This document shows positions 1 through 6,730 of a stretch of 64,000 nucleotides of DNA, one piece after another. This DNA comes from Agarivorans albus (GTDB lineage Bacteria > Pseudomonadota > Gammaproteobacteria > Enterobacterales > Celerinatantimonadaceae). The translations under genes and the position numbers were made by a program. The notes under the pieces were generated by a model. The model searched no databases. It saw nothing but the letters and a program-made list of their open reading frames with translations, and was not told where the DNA came from. The stretch's first letter is position 1, and each line of letters begins with the position of its first letter. The DNA is taken from contig NZ_AP023032.1 in NCBI RefSeq assembly GCF_019670105.1, positions 3,342,972 to 3,406,971 on the forward strand, given 5' to 3'.

Positions 1-116
1 ATGAACGCCCCACTTAATGCAGCAACCCAACTAGTTGATGTGTCATTGAAGTGAATTCCAATAACAATGGGGGCACAAAGGGTAAAAAACACGCCAAGCC
101 AAAATAATATTTTCAA
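1..116 (-). CDS. Integron cassette 2: N-terminus of a small membrane protein (partial)
   Basis: Reading leftwards from a TTG codon at 116-114 the frame stays open for 38 codons to the window edge. A good Shine-Dalgarno (GAGGTGG) lies about 6 bases upstream. The peptide starts MKILFWLGVFFTLCAPIVIG, a hydrophobic stretch typical of a signal anchor or first membrane segment, followed by a polar stretch. The start lies about 24 bases beyond the attC core at 147-140, the usual place for a cassette gene. Function is unknown. The 3' part is outside the window. Confidence 0.55.
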   Translation of the reverse strand, partial: MKILFWLGVFFTLCAPIVIGIHFNDTSTSWVAALSGAF

Positions 117-139
117 CTGTACCCACCTCTATAAATTTA

Positions 140-270
140 GCCCTAACGCCGTTATAACCGGCCGCAGCTGTGTTGATTGTTTTGTGGTAGCGTAGCGTAA
201 AGCCGCAAAACAGGCGACGCAGCGGAGGTCCAGCCAGCTTGCTGGCGGTGGTTAATAACCTTGTTATGTG
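140..270 (-). repeat. attC recombination site of integron cassette 1
   Basis: Read on the minus strand the element starts with CATAACAAGG and ends with GGCGTTAGGGC. The two ends form an imperfect inverted repeat: CATAAC pairs with GTTAGG, and GGTTATTAACC pairs with GGTTATAACC with one extra T, the kind of unpaired base IntI uses to recognise the folded bottom strand. The roughly 130-bp length and a variable middle with its own GCCAGC/GCTGGC hairpin fit the family. The crossover point would be G147/T146. It closes cassette 1 and opens cassette 2. The call rests on the inverted repeat and core site; I could not run a covariance search. Confidence 0.85.
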
Positions 271-276
271 TTTTTG

Positions 277-696
277 TTAGTGTTTGTAATTTACCCACGA
301 AACTGTTGCCTCACGCACTAACCTGCAAGTAGAAATAGCTACCTTAGTAAACTCCAATTCCGTATTTAACCCACCATGACTACTAAGTGATACCAGCACG
401 GCGCCCTGTGACCACAGAACGCCTTGGTTAGTTAGAGCGTACGATTTTCCGTCTTTAGCGAACATTCTTGCTTCAATACAACCTTCTTGATACTTCGACT
501 CCACATCTTTACGAGATTCAAGTAGATCATCTGTTTTTACGTTTTTACTAATATCTATTAGTAGATGTGCGCCAGTGGTAACTACGTCAAGAAGTTCTGG
601 CGCTTCGATAACAAAAGGGGTTTCATCGATTTCTAAGGGACTATTTGTCAGCTGAATCGAGGTGCCAAATAATATGATTTTGATGAACGTTAAAAT
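277..696 (-). CDS. Integron cassette 1: hypothetical protein with a probable ATT start
   Basis: The minus-strand frame is open from a TAA at 708-706 to the stop at 277. No ATG occurs in its first two thirds. The only clear ribosome binding site, AAGGTGAG at 708-701, sits 4-5 bases before an ATT codon (696-694), giving about 139 residues starting with I/M-LTFIKIILFGT. A shorter version starting at GTG 504 would be 75 residues but has no obvious ribosome site. The C-terminal half is a mix of beta-strand-like segments (GKSYALTNQGVLW, GAVLVSLSSHGG). It lies between attI and the attC, transcribed away from intI as cassette genes are. I do not recognise the fold. Confidence 0.6.
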   Translation of the reverse strand: MLTFIKIILFGTSIQLTNSPLEIDETPFVIEAPELLDVVTTGAHLLIDISKNVKTDDLLESRKDVESKYQEGCIEARMFAKDGKSYALTNQGVLWSQGAVLVSLSSHGGLNTELEFTKVAISTCRLVREATVSWVNYKH

Positions 697-711
697 AGTC
701 TCACCTTATAC

Positions 712-718
712 ACATAAC
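712..718 (-). other. attI core / cassette 1 insertion point
   Basis: GTTATGT on the minus strand resembles the integron core GTTRRRY and marks the junction between the integrase leader and cassette 1. The cassette would begin with TTATGTG, parallel to TTAGGGC at the start of cassette 2. The position is inferred from the cassette layout, the attC end sequence and the start of the cassette ORF. Confidence 0.55.
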
Positions 719-730
719 AGTTTATTAATA

Positions 731-764
731 GGAAAATTTCCTTGTTTAAACACGGAATTTTTCC
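731..764. repeat. 34-bp near-perfect palindrome in the attI / intI leader
   Basis: Two GGAAAWTTTCC-type palindromes (731-741 and 754-764) flank a central GTTTAAAC (744-751). Taken as one unit, 30 of 34 positions match the reverse complement. It sits 13 bases from the attI core and about 160 bases upstream of intI. It may be an accessory IntI-binding element or an operator; this is inference. Confidence 0.6.
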
Positions 765-896
765 TCTTATCATACATTTGATAAAAACAAGGTTATCACC
801 TTTCCTAAGCTACATCAGCCACCTAGCTCGAAAAATAACAAAAACATCAGCATGAAAGTATGCAATCACTTGTAGAAAGTAGGAATCGCACCAATA

Positions 897-912
897 CTGT
901 ATAAAAAAACAG
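897..912. promoter_or_regulatory. LexA (SOS) box upstream of intI
   Basis: The sequence CTGTATAAAAAAACAG fits the gammaproteobacterial LexA pattern CTGT-N8-ACAG exactly and ends 14 bases before the integrase ATG, where it would cover the promoter or early transcript. SOS control of integron integrases through such a box is established for class 1 and Vibrio integrons. That it works here is inferred from sequence and position. Confidence 0.8.
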
Positions 913-926
913 CGTTAGGGATTGTT

Positions 927-1889
927 ATGAGCTCGCCTTACCTCAGCTACATAGAAGAAAAAATGCGAACCAAACGTTTTAGGGAGTCCACTATTCGCAG
1001 CTACCGACAGTGGATAAAACGCTTTATTTTATTTAATCACAAAAAACACCCTAGCGACTTACACAATCATGAAGTTGAGCAATTCCTCAGCCATTTAGCC
1101 AATCAACGAAACTTGGCTCCGCAAAGCCAAGCAGTGGCACTAAACGCTTTAGTTTTTCTTTATAAAGAGGTTGTTAAGAAACCTTTATCACTACAGTTAG
1201 ACTTTCGCCATAGCAAGCGCCAAGCCAAACTACCTGTTGTACTTACTCGTCACGAGGTTACCGCATTAATAGATGCGCTCTCCCCACCACATGTATTAAT
1301 GGCACAGCTAATGTACGGCAGCGGCCTGCGAAAAACCGAAATGTTACGTTTACGCATTAAAGATATTGATTTTGACTATTTCGGTATTGAAGTATGGGAC
1401 GCCAAAGGTGGTAAGCATAGGCGTGTGACACTGGCAAAGTCACTGGTTACGGCAATACAAAAGCAAATTACTGTTGCTTATCAATACTATCAGAGTGACA
1501 AGCTAAAAAATGAATATGCCGGCGTATATTTACCTTATGCTCTTGCTAAGAAGTACCCAGCTGCCCCACACGACTTTGCTTGGCATTATTTGTTTCCTTC
1601 GCACTCGTTAAGTAAAGATCCCAACGATGGCTGCATTCGCCGCCATCATCTAGATCCAAGCGGTATTCAAAAAGCCCTTAAGGCTGCCAGAACAAAAACG
1701 CATATTGGTAAACCTATCACTTGCCATACCTTGCGCCACTCTTTTGCTACGCATTTATTGCAACGAGGTACAGATATTCGCACCATTCAAGCCCAGTTAG
1801 GTCACAGTGATATTAGAACCACTCAGATTTATACCCATGTACTTAATATGGGTGCCGATGGCGTGGCTAGCCCACTAGACACGGTTTAA
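927..1889 (+). CDS. intI: Integron integrase (IntI-type tyrosine recombinase)
   Basis: A 320-residue tyrosine recombinase, the usual IntI length. An N-terminal SAM-like DNA-binding domain covers about residues 5-85, followed by the catalytic domain. The catalytic residues are visible: R135 (GSGLR), H267 and R270 (CHTLRH), H293 (LGHSD) and Y302 (IYTHV). Between them lies the extra segment that separates integron integrases from XerC/D (around residues 195-232, with YALAKKYPAAP...WHYLFPS). The protein would bind attI and single-stranded attC to insert or excise cassettes. Cassettes lie upstream in the opposite orientation, as in the standard integron plan. The AGGG at 917-920 can act as ribosome site. 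A LexA box lies directly upstream. The stop overlaps the end of the convergent downstream gene by four bases, so the integrase abuts stable chromosome. Confidence 0.93.
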   Translation: MSSPYLSYIEEKMRTKRFRESTIRSYRQWIKRFILFNHKKHPSDLHNHEVEQFLSHLANQRNLAPQSQAVALNALVFLYKEVVKKPLSLQLDFRHSKRQAKLPVVLTRHEVTALIDALSPPHVLMAQLMYGSGLRKTEMLRLRIKDIDFDYFGIEVWDAKGGKHRRVTLAKSLVTAIQKQITVAYQYYQSDKLKNEYAGVYLPYALAKKYPAAPHDFAWHYLFPSHSLSKDPNDGCIRRHHLDPSGIQKALKAARTKTHIGKPITCHTLRHSFATHLLQRGTDIRTIQAQLGHSDIRTTQIYTHVLNMGADGVASPLDTV

Positions 1890-2839
1890 GACAAATTTTG
1901 CAAAGCTGGCGATAACTCTACATCTGAATTTTGTACTAAGGTAGGCGTGGTTAAACTTAAACATTGCTCGATGCTGACTTGTACAAAACGTTGTGCGCCC
2001 GGATAAGGTTTTACCTGCGACACATCCCAAATGATTGATGCCTTGCCTTTAATCCAAAAACTATAGCCGGTTTCAAAGTCTGGTATGTACAAACCCACTC
2101 TTGGGTCGGCCACTATATTGCCAAGGGTATTGAATAAATTGTTGCCAGAAAAATCGGGGAACACCAAGCTTGGCATTTTACTGGTTTTGCCCTTAAGCAC
2201 ATGGATAAAGCCTGGCTTACCGCCGCGGTGAGAGATATCGACTCCATCGCTGTCTTCACTATTTAGCGCGGCAGCTCTAGAGGCAATAAAAAAGGTGTCG
2301 CAATGCCTTAATACCTGCTCAAGCACTACATCATTTGCTGCCAGCTCGCGAAAGTCTTCAGCTTTGGGCACAAAAGCATGGTTAAACACACTTGGTTTCA
2401 ACTCGCGCTTTTGAATGTACTTAGGACAATTGCCAAAGCTTTGCTGTACCTCAAAACGCAGCGCTTGCTCTCTTGAGTACGCAACCAAACCATTCACACG
2501 ATTACGCCTACGAGTAGTAAACTCCAAGCCCAACAAGCCTATGCTGTCACCCACCGACAACCGAGCAACTTGCGCGTATTCGATTAGCGCCCTAGCCTCG
2601 ATAGACAAGGTGGTAGCATTGGGCGAGCTAACAAAACCCTGCTCGCCCAAAATAGGAGTAGCCCAGGGGTGCCCTTGATTGTCTAGCACGCCGGCATACA
2701 ACAAAGCTTGTTGGCTAAAAAACTCACGATGCTGCTCGGGCATATAGTTTCGAATGGCTTTATCACCAATGGTTCTTGCGATATCAGCCACGCCAACTCG
2801 TTGCTGTACGCTTAGCTCACCTTTGTGAAAAACAGCCAT
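1886..2839 (-). CDS. Pyridoxamine 5'-phosphate oxidase-like FMN-binding protein
   Basis: 317 residues with the split-barrel FMN-binding fold of the pyridoxamine-phosphate oxidase superfamily. Strong features are EFFSQQALLYAGVLDNQG near residue 40, the paired barrel half containing KTSKMPSLVFPDFSGNN and NTLGNIVADPRVGLYIPDF (residues ~220-255), and a W-rich C-terminal sheet (SFWIKGKASIIWD). The family of this size holds flavin reductase-like or general stress proteins rather than true PdxH, so the substrate is unknown. The start has a clear AAGGTGAG ribosome site. It is the last of three minus-strand genes with an NTF2-like protein and a glutathione S-transferase, probably a detoxification group controlled by the nearby TetR protein. 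Confidence 0.8.
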   Translation of the reverse strand: MAVFHKGELSVQQRVGVADIARTIGDKAIRNYMPEQHREFFSQQALLYAGVLDNQGHPWATPILGEQGFVSSPNATTLSIEARALIEYAQVARLSVGDSIGLLGLEFTTRRRNRVNGLVAYSREQALRFEVQQSFGNCPKYIQKRELKPSVFNHAFVPKAEDFRELAANDVVLEQVLRHCDTFFIASRAAALNSEDSDGVDISHRGGKPGFIHVLKGKTSKMPSLVFPDFSGNNLFNTLGNIVADPRVGLYIPDFETGYSFWIKGKASIIWDVSQVKPYPGAQRFVQVSIEQCLSLTTPTLVQNSDVELSPALQNLS

Positions 2840-2960
2840 AAACTCACCTTCTCATGCTTTGGACTTTAGCTACCACTGCCAAAGCCCCCTTTGCAACACC
2901 ACCAACTCACCCAATAACCAACATCATTAAACCGGAGCAATACACTTCGCCCCTGCTTTG

Positions 2961-3434
2961 TTATAAACCCAAGTCACTCAAGCTTGGGTGATCATCTGGC
3001 CTGCGCCCTTGCGGCCAATGAAACAGCCGTTCTTCTTCACTTATTGCTAAGTCATTAATGCTGGCATGACGGCTTTGCATTAAGCCATTTTCATCAAACT
3101 CCCAGTTTTCGTTGCCGTAAGCGCGATACCATTGGCCAGCTTTGTCTTGCCACTCGTATGCAAATCGCACCGCAATACGGTTACCGCTATAGGCCCATAA
3201 TTCTTTAATCAAACGGTAAGCTTGTTCTTTTTCCCACTTTTCGCTTAAAAACTGCTGAATTTGCTCGCGGCCCTTAATAAAGCTATCGCGGTTTCTCCAC
3301 TGGCTATCTTTGGTATAGGCTAAAGCCACTTTTTCTGGGTTGCGTGAATTCCAACCATCTTCAGCCATGCGCACTTTTAGTGCAGCCGTGTCGGCATTAA
3401 ACGGCGGTAGTGGAAGGCGTTGCTCTATGGTCAT
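2961..3434 (-). CDS. NTF2-like (DUF1348 / SnoaL-type) protein
   Basis: 157 residues of the nuclear-transport-factor-2-like alpha+beta barrel, matching the DUF1348 pattern: [21 protein letters not shown] at residues ~20-40, a [17 protein letters not shown] helix, aromatic strands IAVRFAYEW and [11 protein letters not shown], and the C-terminal [18 protein letters not shown] typical of this family. Such proteins bind small hydrophobic ligands or act as isomerases; the true reaction is not known. It sits between the FMN protein and the glutathione S-transferase with gaps of about 110-120 bases, on the same strand. Confidence 0.85.
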   Translation of the reverse strand: MTIEQRLPLPPFNADTAALKVRMAEDGWNSRNPEKVALAYTKDSQWRNRDSFIKGREQIQQFLSEKWEKEQAYRLIKELWAYSGNRIAVRFAYEWQDKAGQWYRAYGNENWEFDENGLMQSRHASINDLAISEEERLFHWPQGRRPDDHPSLSDLGL

Positions 3435-3541
3435 GCTGTTTTCCTATGTTTGAGTCGTAATTCATTGAATGCGTTCTGTTTAAGCAATTTTTAGGCTAGC
3501 TCGGCGTTTACATCGCTAAACACCGAGCTATTTGCACTAAC

Positions 3542-4153
3542 TTAAACGGCTTCTTTTAAGGGAGTTTTTTGCATTGCAACAAATCCATCAAGCGCTTCTA
3601 CATTCGCTAACCAGCGCAAAATATTTGGGTATGCATCTAGCTCAACCTTGCCTTCTGGTGCATGAGCGATGTAGGAGTAACATGCTACGTCGGCAATACT
3701 GGCTCGCTCTCCAACCATCCACGCTTTACCTTCAAGCAAACCATCAATAATCGACAACATTTGATGGCTGGCTTCGATTACTGCCTCTTGATCAAACTTG
3801 GCGCCAAATACCGTAATTAAACGAGCGCGAGCTGGCCCTTCTGCGAGGTTGCGTGCAGCTAGCGCCAACCATTGTTGAATTTGCGCTTGTTGTTCGCTGT
3901 TTTTCGGGTTCCAGCTCGGCGCATAGGTGTTGGCAAGGTGAATGATAATGGCGATGGAATCTCGAATCACCAGATCATCGTCGTCAAGTACTGGTACTTG
4001 AGTAAAAGGGTTAATCGAGCGGAAAGCGTCTTGTTTGTGCTCTCCTTGCGCTAAGTTAACTGGAATTTTTTGATACTGCAGTTTTAGCAAAGCCAGCATC
4101 AATCTCACTCGATGGGCGTGACCAGACAACTCGAAATCGTAAAGCTTTAACAT
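3542..4153 (-). CDS. Glutathione S-transferase family protein
   Basis: 203 residues, the usual GST length. The N-terminal thioredoxin-like domain (1-80) begins MLKLYDFELSGHAHRVRLML, so the catalytic-site residue is likely Ser10 in SGHAHRV. The cis-proline motif is VPVLDDDDLVIRDS, whose last DS contacts the gamma-glutamyl group. The C-terminal all-helical domain carries the N-capping motif ASIADVACYSYIAHAPEG. It probably conjugates glutathione to electrophiles. Ribosome site AAGGATAAGG precedes the ATG. It is divergent from a TetR regulator across a region with two dyad repeats, suggesting direct repression. Confidence 0.9.
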   Translation of the reverse strand: MLKLYDFELSGHAHRVRLMLALLKLQYQKIPVNLAQGEHKQDAFRSINPFTQVPVLDDDDLVIRDSIAIIIHLANTYAPSWNPKNSEQQAQIQQWLALAARNLAEGPARARLITVFGAKFDQEAVIEASHQMLSIIDGLLEGKAWMVGERASIADVACYSYIAHAPEGKVELDAYPNILRWLANVEALDGFVAMQKTPLKEAV

Positions 4154-4214
4154 AACCTTATCCTTAGTTGATTAAACATTCTTGGCTGACAAGCCTGATG
4201 ACTCTGCCTTAGCA

Positions 4215-4236
4215 AAGTAAACAAGTCTGTCTACTT
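4215..4236. promoter_or_regulatory. Imperfect dyad, candidate TetR operator 1 (gst/tetR)
   Basis: AAGTAAACAAG followed directly by TCTGTCTACTT, with 8 of 11 arm positions complementary. It shares the half-motif GTCTGTCTA with the second dyad at 4252-4265. The position in the gst/tetR divergent region makes it a candidate binding site for the adjacent regulator. Confidence 0.45.
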
Positions 4237-4251
4237 GCCATTTAAATTAGG

Positions 4252-4265
4252 AGACAGGTCTGTCT
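4252..4265. promoter_or_regulatory. Dyad AGACAG-GT-CTGTCT, candidate TetR operator 2
   Basis: A perfect 6-bp inverted repeat with a 2-base spacer, a size typical of TetR-family operators, 87 bases upstream of the gst ATG and repeating the GTCTGTCTA motif of operator 1. Function is inferred. Confidence 0.5.
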
Positions 4266-4428
4266 ATGTCAATAAAAATATCACCCAAAGGGCTGAGACA
4301 AATTTAAATAGCCAGCTAACAAAGTGTTTTAAAAAGAGAATTTTAAATTTGAAAAATTTGTGAACCAGAGAGTTTGCCGAATCAGGAGACAGAGCGGTAT
4401 ACTTAACACGAAGCAATCAGGAAACATT

Positions 4429-5013
4429 ATGGCCAGTACTAAACGCGATTTACTTATCGACACCGCCCAAGGGCTGTTTTACCAACACGGTTTTAGAGCT
4501 ACGGGTATTGATACCATTTTGGCCGAATCTGGCGTGGCCAAAAAAACCTTGTATAACCATTTTAAATCGAAAGAAGATCTTATCGTTGCTTGCTTGTATC
4601 GGCGTGATCAGCAGCTATTGGAGCTATTAGAAAACAGCATTGAACAGCTTGCTCCCCAGCAAAAGTGCCAGCCACAGCTTGCCCGCATCATGGCCTTTTT
4701 TGATGCTCTTGATAGTTGGATTAACTCAGATAACTTTTTTGGCTGCATGTTTATTAATGCCTCTGCCGAATACCATCAAGCGGATAATCCGGTACATATT
4801 GCCTGCACCGAACATAAAAATTTGGTGATAAAACTTATCGAACAACAGTTAAGTGAGTTAGCACTCACCCAACCTTTAGAGACGGCCAAACAGCTAGCTA
4901 TTTTAGCCGATGGCGCGATAGTAGGCGCTCACACCACTAACGATTCGGCATCAGCAAAACACGCGAAAGCAGTGGCTGAAGTACTGTTAAACAGCTATGC
5001 CGAAGCGGCATAG
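4429..5013 (+). CDS. TetR/AcrR family transcriptional regulator
   Basis: 194 residues from the ATG at 4429, chosen because it has a good ribosome site (AGGAAAC) and starts MASTKRDLLIDTAQGLFYQ, the normal beginning of the family; an upstream GTG at 4360 in frame lacks one. The helix-turn-helix covers residues ~10-55 (GFRATGIDTILAESGVAKKTLYNHFKSKEDLI). The remaining helices form the ligand/dimer domain, with a FFGCMFINASAEY segment typical of the YxaF/QacR-like C-terminal family. It is divergent from gst, and most likely represses gst and the two genes behind it in response to an electrophile or drug. Confidence 0.9.
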   Translation: MASTKRDLLIDTAQGLFYQHGFRATGIDTILAESGVAKKTLYNHFKSKEDLIVACLYRRDQQLLELLENSIEQLAPQQKCQPQLARIMAFFDALDSWINSDNFFGCMFINASAEYHQADNPVHIACTEHKNLVIKLIEQQLSELALTQPLETAKQLAILADGAIVGAHTTNDSASAKHAKAVAEVLLNSYAEAA

Positions 5014-6174
5014 TTATAGCGCTGGGCTAAGCTTGTAGATATTGCCGCTATCACCACTAAAATAGATGTTTCCTTGGCTATCGCTAAGTAGCGCGCGCAC
5101 CCGTTCGTTCAAGTCTTCAAGTAAACGTTCTTCGCCAACTGGCATGCCGTTTTCATCCATAATGATGCGGTTAATATGCTGTAATTTTAACGCTCCGCTT
5201 AGTAAGTCACCTTGCCAAGCCGGAAAAGCAGCACCGGTGTAAAGCATTAATGAACCAGGCGCAATCGAAGGAACATACACTTTTAAGGGTGAGTTTATGC
5301 CTTCTTTAATTTCTGCTTCGCCTACCTTTAACGGCCCCCAATACTCTTTGCCATGAGAGGTAATCGGCCAACCATAGTTAGCGCCTGCTTCAATTAGATT
5401 AAGCTCATCACCACCACGCGGGCCGTGCTCTATAGCCCATAGGCGCTGGTGCTTTGTATCATAAGCGAGACCTTGAGGATTGCGGTGACCGTAACTATAA
5501 ATGGCATTATCTACCTGTTTATCTTTCACAAACGGATTGTCGCTAGGCAAGCTGCCATCTAGGTTAAGGCGCACAATAGTAGCGGCATGGTTAGCGGTAT
5601 TCTGGCCGTTATCACGCTCACCTCTATCTCCTATCGAAAAATACAGATAAGTGTCATGGAACGCAATTCGACTGCCGTAATGACGATTAGTAGAACCCGC
5701 AGAGTCGGTAACGAGTACATCTTGCCAGTTACTCATCATCACTTGGCCAAATTCATTTTGCTTTATTTGCGCTTTGGCTAGGGTTGTTACGCCGCTGCCA
5801 TTGAGTGGCTTACTGTAGGTAAAATAGAAGCTTCCATCGGGTCCACGTACAACATCTAATAATCCACCTTGACCCTGCGCCCAAATTGCCGGTAAGCCTG
5901 CAATACTTTTCCAAGCTTTCTTCCCTTGTTTAGCTTGAGTAAGGTTAACACTTACTAACTCACCATGGCGCAAAGTAACAATCAATGTATCGGTATTAAG
6001 CCAAGCCATGCCCCAAGGCACTCCTGGCAGTTGAGTGAGGGCCTCTACTTGTAAGTTGTAATCTTGGCTTGGATGCAGAGTAGGCTTGCTGTAAGCAAAT
6101 GAAGAAATGGTAAGACCGAACATTAAACAAGCTAAGCCAATTGAACGATAAACAACAGTAACTAATTTACACAT
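5014..6174 (-). CDS. PQQ-dependent sugar dehydrogenase (YliI-like), exported
   Basis: 386 residues with an N-terminal signal peptide (hydrophobic core ~10-26, cleavage near FAYSKP). The rest is a six-bladed beta-propeller of the glucose/sorbosone dehydrogenase family: GVPWGMAWL, GQGGLLDVV with YFTYS, a SRIAF...YFSIGDRG blade, YSYGHRNPQGLAYD, and the calcium/PQQ segment IEHGPRGGDELNLIEAGANYGWP. The conserved catalytic His of the family fits the RHYGSRIAF position. It should oxidise an aldose in the periplasm with PQQ as cofactor; the sugar is unknown. The stop codon abuts that of the convergent TetR gene, with no terminator between. Confidence 0.9.
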   Translation of the reverse strand: MCKLVTVVYRSIGLACLMFGLTISSFAYSKPTLHPSQDYNLQVEALTQLPGVPWGMAWLNTDTLIVTLRHGELVSVNLTQAKQGKKAWKSIAGLPAIWAQGQGGLLDVVRGPDGSFYFTYSKPLNGSGVTTLAKAQIKQNEFGQVMMSNWQDVLVTDSAGSTNRHYGSRIAFHDTYLYFSIGDRGERDNGQNTANHAATIVRLNLDGSLPSDNPFVKDKQVDNAIYSYGHRNPQGLAYDTKHQRLWAIEHGPRGGDELNLIEAGANYGWPITSHGKEYWGPLKVGEAEIKEGINSPLKVYVPSIAPGSLMLYTGAAFPAWQGDLLSGALKLQHINRIIMDENGMPVGEERLLEDLNERVRALLSDSQGNIYFSGDSGNIYKLSPAL

Positions 6175-6282
6175 TTACTTCCCCTTTCCACTTTAGCAAT
6201 TCTCGCAGAGTAACTTGACTATAAGTAAGTTTGAAGAGATAAGGTAGTTAAGTTATTAATAGGTTTAATTTTAATACCAAGG

Positions 6283-6678
6283 ATGACAATGCTTAACCCC
6301 ATTTGGCTCAAACAAATATTCGCGACATTAGAAAGCGAACACCCTCAGCAGTTTTTTGAACATGTGAGTGATTCAGTCATCTGGGAAGTAACCGGCTCCC
6401 ATCCACTTGCTGGCATCTATCATTCGAAACAGGCGTTTATTAACGGGACAATCGCTAAGTTAAATGAGGTACTTAATGCTCCTTTAAAACTTAATTACTT
6501 ATCGAGTATTTGTGGTGAAAATAGCGCGGCGGTGGAACTAATTGCTAATTCAACCACCAAGGCAGGCAAGCCGTTTAACAACCGCTATTGCTGGGTATGT
6601 GAGTTTGAAGATAAGCAAATCGTTAAAGTTAGAGCCTATCTAGATTCTGCATTAGTAGCTAATACCATCAAGCAATAA
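6283..6678 (+). CDS. SnoaL-like / ketosteroid-isomerase-type NTF2-fold protein
   Basis: 131 residues of the NTF2-like fold. Features are a WLKQIFATLESEHPQQFFEHVSD helix, the strand VIWEVTGSHPLAGIYHSKQAF in which the SHPLAG-Y-SK motif is common in SnoaL-like proteins, and the C-terminal strand pair RYCWVCEFEDKQIVKVRAYLDSALV. The ligand or reaction cannot be told. It is monocistronic, starts at an ATG after AAGGATGACA, and ends inside a strong terminator. Confidence 0.8.
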   Translation: MTMLNPIWLKQIFATLESEHPQQFFEHVSDSVIWEVTGSHPLAGIYHSKQAFINGTIAKLNEVLNAPLKLNYLSSICGENSAAVELIANSTTKAGKPFNNRYCWVCEFEDKQIVKVRAYLDSALVANTIKQ

Positions 6679-6705
6679 AAAACCGACTAAGGTCGGTTTT
6701 TTATT
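6676..6705. terminator. Bidirectional rho-independent terminator
   Basis: A-run, ACCGAC, short loop, GTCGGT and T-run. It serves the NTF2-like gene on the + strand and, on the other strand, the convergent fucose-isomerase-like gene. Confidence 0.9.
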
Positions 6706-6730
6706 GCTACATTATTCGCGCATCATGCGT

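Noticed and set aside
914-920. GTTAGGG core-like motif on the + strand just before intI
   Set aside because: It points the wrong way for a cassette insertion, has no attC-like fold upstream within 150 bases, and overlaps the ribosome site of intI.
2415-2678. Open frame on the + strand inside the FMN-binding protein gene
   Set aside because: Shadow of a long, well-supported minus-strand gene; no ribosome site and no family resemblance.
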